Source of the DNA: Thiomicrorhabdus sp.
Lineage (GTDB): Bacteria > Pseudomonadota > Gammaproteobacteria > Thiomicrospirales > Thiomicrospiraceae
Direction: 5' to 3'
Length of the DNA: 5,406 bases
Assembly: GCA_021648185.1 (NCBI GenBank)
Contig: JAKITH010000086.1
Coordinates: forward strand, 1 to 5,406
Below are positions 5,363 to 5,406 of the stretch, in pieces. A program made the translations under genes and the position numbers. Positions within the stretch are counted from its first letter, which is position 1, and the number at the start of each line of letters is the position of its first letter. The notes beneath the pieces are model-generated. The model was not told the origin of the DNA. It did no database searches and was given only the letters and a program-made list of their open reading frames with translations.

Positions 5363-5406
5363 AAGCTTGGCAATGACCTACTCTCACATGGGACCTCCCA
5401 CACTAC
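5363..5406 (-). rRNA. rrf: 5S ribosomal RNA, 3' end only (about 44 nt; remainder outside window)
   Basis: On the minus strand the segment begins GTAGTGTGGG and continues through CCCATGTGAGAGTAGG to the 3' end, which is the conserved helix IV-V part of bacterial 5S rRNA. The last bases, TTGCCAAGCTT, would be the 3' strand of helix I. The exact 3' end is uncertain by one or two bases because the complementary 5' strand is outside the window. Being followed by a terminator, it is the last gene of its rRNA operon. Confidence 0.93.

Overview
The window looks like chromosomal DNA from a non-enteric gammaproteobacterium of moderate to low G+C. This rests on a long-form (two-half) QueF, a complete glrK-qseG-glrR (qseE-qseG-qseF) cluster, and a gammaproteobacterial-type 5S rRNA 3' end. 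I cannot name the genus from sequence alone. Every gene reads on the minus strand, so transcription runs from high to low coordinates. By eye the leftmost gene is more G+C-rich than the kinase and queF regions.

In transcription order: the 3' end of a 5S rRNA (about 5363-5406, cut by the window edge) is followed by a strong intrinsic terminator (5316-5354), which closes an rRNA operon. A separate sigma70-like promoter (5265-5293) then serves queF (4350-5186), the NADPH-dependent preQ0 reductase of queuosine biosynthesis. After a 100-bp AT-rich gap containing a perfect 9+9 bp palindrome come three overlapping genes. They are the sensor histidine kinase GlrK/QseE (2753-4249), the lipoprotein QseG (2134-2763) and the sigma54-dependent response regulator GlrR/QseF (777-2147). 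A 135-bp gap with a G10 homopolymer separates these from a CinA/MoaB-type molybdopterin-binding-domain protein (1-641) that runs off the left edge.

The three-gene cluster should work as an envelope signalling unit. QseG (predicted outer-membrane lipoprotein) feeds GlrK in the inner membrane, GlrK phosphorylates GlrR at Asp64, and GlrR drives sigma54 promoters. All catalytic motifs are present. The notable deviation is GAFSGA instead of GAFTGA in the sigma54-contacting loop of GlrR. Two things that flank this cluster in Escherichia coli, the sRNA gene glmY upstream and glnB downstream, are absent here, so the regulator's targets are probably different.

I see no mobile element, CRISPR array, tRNA or clearly new system. 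The points worth a second look are regulatory: the palindrome before glrK, the G10 tract, the inverted repeat in the queF leader, and the GAFSGA change.
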